Below the pieces are notes generated by a model. The model saw only the letters and a program-made list of their open reading frames with translations, was not told where the DNA came from and did no database searches. Position numbers and translations under genes: made by a program. This document shows positions 21,017 through 22,771 of a DNA stretch of 22,771 nt, piece by piece. Position 1 is the first letter of the stretch; every line of letters starts with the position of its first letter. Source of the DNA: DATDSR01 sp038062165 (GTDB taxonomy: Bacteria; Patescibacteriota; Minisyncoccia; Phycocordibacterales; DATDSR01); NCBI GenBank assembly GCA_038062165.1, contig JBBTXQ010000035.1:1-22771 (forward strand), read 5' to 3'.

Positions 21017-21892
21017 ATGCCTCCCCGCGAAAAACCACCTACATTGCCCACCGAAGGATACTTTCCTGTTGAGAGCTTCAAGGCTGCTGGACTAACGCCT
21101 TTATCTGCCGCCGAAACCAAGAGACTTAAGGAGGAATCAAGCGTTACCGAATCGAGGGAGGAGTTTGAGGCCCTTGTAGAGCGAGAGCAAACAATCTTGC
21201 GGGCCTTCTTTGGCAAAGATGTTGATGTACCGCCGGTGCCAGCCTCCATCTCGCTCGAGCAGTACGAGAAGTGGAAGGAGCTTAACTACGATCTCCACTA
21301 CATCCCGGAGGAAGAGATGACAGAAGATAAGAATTATCCCGGCTGGAAAAAGAAACCTGTCACGAATATCAATCTTTTCGCAGCGCTCAAAGATAAAAAG
21401 AATAAACTAGCCCCAGATACTCTTAAGCTCCCTGGGACTTGGGTCTTGGTAGACAGTAGAGAGAAGCCAGGTTGGGTAAACGATCAAACTACAGCTCAGC
21501 CATACGAAGATGATGGGGATATAGAACAAGCTATTGCCGAACTGAGAACCCGAGGTCTCATTGCCGGGGATGCTAACAAGGGTGCCCGCTTCCGTATTTC
21601 TTGGGAAGAATTACAGAAACCCGAAGTTAAAGAAGCCATTGCGGTAATTCTGGATGTCCCGCCGGATTCTATTCGTTTGCCCCGGGCGATCGAATACAAT
21701 TTTCTCGGCAATGCCCATTACCAGAAATGGGGTGACTCGAATACTTATGAGTGGTTCCAAGATTCTTACCAAGGCTCGGGGCACCTGATCGGTGGCAGCT
21801 CTGACAATGGTGGCTTGTCGTACGTCTTTTGGGGCAGTGCCGGCGGTCGGGGCGGCAATATCGGCTTCCGTCCCCTGATCGTGATCTCCTGA
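21017..21892 (+). CDS. DGR target protein 3, stand-alone variable lectin-like protein
   Basis: 291 residues from ATG 21017 (MPPREKPPTLPTEGYF), chosen because it aligns with the start of target protein 2. An in-frame ATG at 20990 would overlap the HEPN gene by 23 bases. The domain layout is the same as in target 2: an identical first third, a divergent middle (GTWVLVDSREKPGWVND, GDIEQAIAELRTRGLIAGD), LDVPPDSIRLPRAI, TYEWFQDSYQ, then VR3 from residue 253 to the GFRPLIVIS end. No secretion signal. It is the last target before the TR. Confidence 0.88.
   Translation: MPPREKPPTLPTEGYFPVESFKAAGLTPLSAAETKRLKEESSVTESREEFEALVEREQTILRAFFGKDVDVPPVPASISLEQYEKWKELNYDLHYIPEEEMTEDKNYPGWKKKPVTNINLFAALKDKKNKLAPDTLKLPGTWVLVDSREKPGWVNDQTTAQPYEDDGDIEQAIAELRTRGLIAGDANKGARFRISWEELQKPEVKEAIAVILDVPPDSIRLPRAIEYNFLGNAHYQKWGDSNTYEWFQDSYQGSGHLIGGSSDNGGLSYVFWGSAGGRGGNIGFRPLIVIS
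21038..21359 (+). repeat. 322-bp near-identical repeat, copy in target gene 3
   Basis: Partner of 19345-19666, offset 1693 bases, one mismatch. It could be a site for homologous recombination that would delete or duplicate the NTase/HEPN pair between the copies. Confidence 0.9.
21773..21878 (+). repeat. DGR variable region VR3
   Basis: Eleven differences from TR 22222-22319, all at template adenines: eight A to G and three A to T (22262, 22268, 22269, giving Tyr and Phe). No non-adenine position differs. The codon for N22298-22300 is unchanged from the template. Also G at 22214, 22220 and 22221. Confidence 0.95.
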
Positions 21893-21931
21893 TTGTATCC
21901 CCCATGATTTTACCCGGGGTCCTTTGGCCTT

Positions 21932-21960
21932 TTGACTTTGGGACTTTGGCAGCGTAGTAT
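21932..21960 (+). promoter_or_regulatory. Likely promoter of the TR transcript
   Basis: TTGACT (21932-21937), a 17-base spacer and TAGTAT (21955-21960), inside and just after the third CTTTGG element. This is the best -35/-10 pair in the window and would start an RNA near 21967 that runs through the TR. Confidence 0.55.
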
Positions 21961-22213
21961 CTCTTCGGGTTCATGAAATCACATCTCGTCTTGCACGTAG
22001 AGGAGGGGATGATTGGTTCACCCTACAATCAAGAGAAACGATGTGTCTGCGATTGGTGCGTGAGCTTGCTTAGATTTTGTGAGACAAGATTTAGGCGAGT
22101 GGGGTATACGCAGCATCTTCATACAAGTAGAACTACGCGAGCAAGCTGTTTTGACGAAAAGAGCTTGCTTCGTGCCCGACTACTCTTGACTCGGATGATC
22201 GCAGATACACGGA

Positions 22214-22319
22214 AGCTCGAAGCACCTGATCGGTGGCAACTCTGACAATGGTGGCTTGTCGAACGTCAATTGGGACAATGCCGGCAATCGGAACGACAAT
22301 ATCGGCTTCCGTCCCCTGA
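22214..22319 (+). repeat. DGR template repeat (TR)
   Basis: About 106 bases, the donor for VR1-VR3. Read in the VR frame it has AAC/AAT codons at the variable positions (GNSDNGGLSNVNWDNAGNRN then DNIGF), the typical way DGR templates expose adenines. Within 22222-22319 there are 23 adenines and 75 other bases; the 75 are identical in all three VRs, and the 33 VR substitutions all hit adenines. After 22319 the TR continues CCGT while the VRs have TCGT or TTGT, marking the IMH-like boundary. Confidence 0.96.
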
Positions 22320-22337
22320 CCGTCTCTCGCGTACGAG

Positions 22338-22362
22338 GCCCGCCTATTGCTATGTGGCGGGC
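22338..22362 (+). other. GC hairpin downstream of the TR, overlapping the avd stop
   Basis: Perfect 7-bp stem GCCCGCC / GGCGGGC with an 11-base loop that contains the avd stop codon (22350-22352, minus strand). It begins 18 bases after the TR. It may end or protect the template RNA, and on the other strand may end the avd transcript, though neither side has a strong U-run. Confidence 0.55.
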
Positions 22363-22738
22363 TTCTGCGTATTGGTGTTAGTATTTTGGGACTTGATCCA
22401 GCCGCCGAGCATCTTGCCGATCTCATTGGCTCGGGCGGCTAAGTCGAGGTAGCCCTTCTCGGACAGAGCCTTAGTGTCGTGGCACAGGCGGAGCATCATC
22501 TTGAAGAGATCGAGCACTACGCTTGCTTCGTCTAACTGATTAGCTCTGTGTATGCCCCTAGCTCCATTGGCTCGAATAATCATGGTCATAAAATCGAGAC
22601 CAAGACGTTCAATCCGCTCGCCGATTGTGTATCGTCGATGTTTGGGAAATTTCGCTATGTAGAGGGCTATAACCACTAACAACAGGTATGTTTTATGCAA
22701 GATAGGAAGGTCAAAACTGTCGGGGGGGGGGCGTTCAT
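22350..22738 (-). CDS. avd: Avd, accessory variability determinant of the DGR; 5' end uncertain
   Basis: Four-helix-bundle protein that forms a basic pentamer and helps the DGR reverse transcriptase use the template RNA. Visible signatures: DLPILHKTY, FPKHRRYTIGERIERLGLD, ANQLDEASVVLDLFKMMLRLCHD and LSEKGYLDLAARANEIGKMLGGWIKS. The conserved frame runs from 22712 to 22350. A good start (AAGGAAGG then ATG at 22738) is out of frame with it because of ten Gs at 22722-22731; eleven or eight would join them. As written, the conserved frame stays open to the window edge without an ATG, GTG or TTG upstream of 22700. Convergent with the TR, unlike the usual same-strand layout. Confidence 0.85.
22722..22731. 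repeat. Homopolymer tract G10 at the 5' end of avd
   Basis: Ten consecutive Gs (Cs on the coding strand) between the Shine-Dalgarno/ATG at 22738 and the conserved Avd frame. Its length sets whether MNAPPPDSFDLPILHKTY is read through. It is the longest homopolymer I see in the window. Confidence 0.85.
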
Positions 22739-22771
22739 AAGCCTTCCTTATACCAGAAAATAATAAGTCTG

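Larger units (their letters stand above)
21967..22362 (+). ncRNA. Predicted DGR template RNA (leader, TR and 3' hairpin)
   Basis: The stretch 21893-22213 holds no convincing gene. A transcript from about 21967 would carry a 250-base leader, the TR and a GC-rich hairpin. The leader has a stem AGCAAGCT (22140-22147) / AGCTTGCT (22162-22169) with inner TTTT/AAAA pairing, and a second AGCTTGCT at 22063-22070 that could compete for the same arm. DGR template RNAs extend well beyond the TR and serve as primer and template for the reverse transcriptase. Ends are estimates. Confidence 0.55.

Noticed and set aside
21973..22245. A 90-codon plus-strand frame that runs into the TR
   Set aside because: It resembles no family I know, has no ribosome site, and overlaps the template repeat in a frame different from the VR frame. 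The region is better explained as the template RNA leader.
18389..22426. Long minus-strand frames across VR1, VR2, VR3 and TR with a shared Arg/Ser-rich sequence
   Set aside because: They are the reverse-strand reading of the VR/TR copies; similarity between them is a by-product of the DGR repeats.
1..22771. CRISPR array, phage structural genes, integrase or reverse transcriptase
   Set aside because: No regularly spaced direct repeats, no phage-like proteins and no YxDD-type polymerase motif were seen in any long frame.

Overview
The window looks like a chromosome segment from a small-genome bacterium of the Candidate Phyla Radiation (Patescibacteria, Parcubacteria-like). This is inferred from compact gene order, a type IV pilus cluster with several short pseudopilins, very few Shine-Dalgarno sites, a repeated arrangement of a -10 hexamer six bases before a start codon (apparently leaderless genes), odd tRNA loops and many small palindromes inserted in genes. 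UGA is used as a stop, so the code is standard. No 16S gene is present, so the taxonomy is only inferred.

Positions 1-9365 hold a type IV pilus locus: pilB (5' end cut off by the window), a receiver-only response regulator, pilT, pilC, a major-type prepilin, the prepilin peptidase and four pseudopilin/minor-pilin genes. Between pilT and pilC lies a 1.56 kb island with a small membrane protein, a REP-associated tyrosine transposase (RAYT), palindromes with the core GGTTTAACC and a possible IS605-type 3' remnant. The first 17 bases of pilC are duplicated directly after pilT, so the island appears to have split an overlapping pilT-pilC pair.

Positions 9381-15803 are housekeeping: NAD-dependent DNA ligase (with two perfect palindromes and a small interspersed repeat inside its reading frame), a convergent structured RNA candidate, gatC, gatA, a membrane-anchored protein with an RNxxxH motif, a small zinc-ribbon-like protein, two CAU tRNAs, a helix-turn-helix/homing-endonuclease-like gene overlapping a tRNA, tRNA-Asp and a MazG-like pyrophosphohydrolase.

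Positions 15.8-22.77 kb are the main find: a diversity-generating retroelement (DGR) with three target genes. One template repeat (TR, 22214-22319) matches the 3' ends of three genes (VR1-VR3). From TR base 22214 to 22319 every mismatch in all three VRs falls on a template adenine. The first target is an 881-residue MoxR/AAA_5-like ATPase ending in a C-type-lectin-like variable domain. The other two are stand-alone proteins of about 290 residues made of the same C-terminal module. Between the targets sit two different nucleotidyltransferase/HEPN pairs (MntA/HepT type and PF05168 type). An avd gene runs convergent to the TR at the right edge, with a ten-G tract at its 5' end. The reverse transcriptase is not in the window and should lie just beyond the right edge. 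My working model, which is inference, is a diversified recognition system coupled to AAA+ signalling and HEPN RNase effectors or addiction modules.
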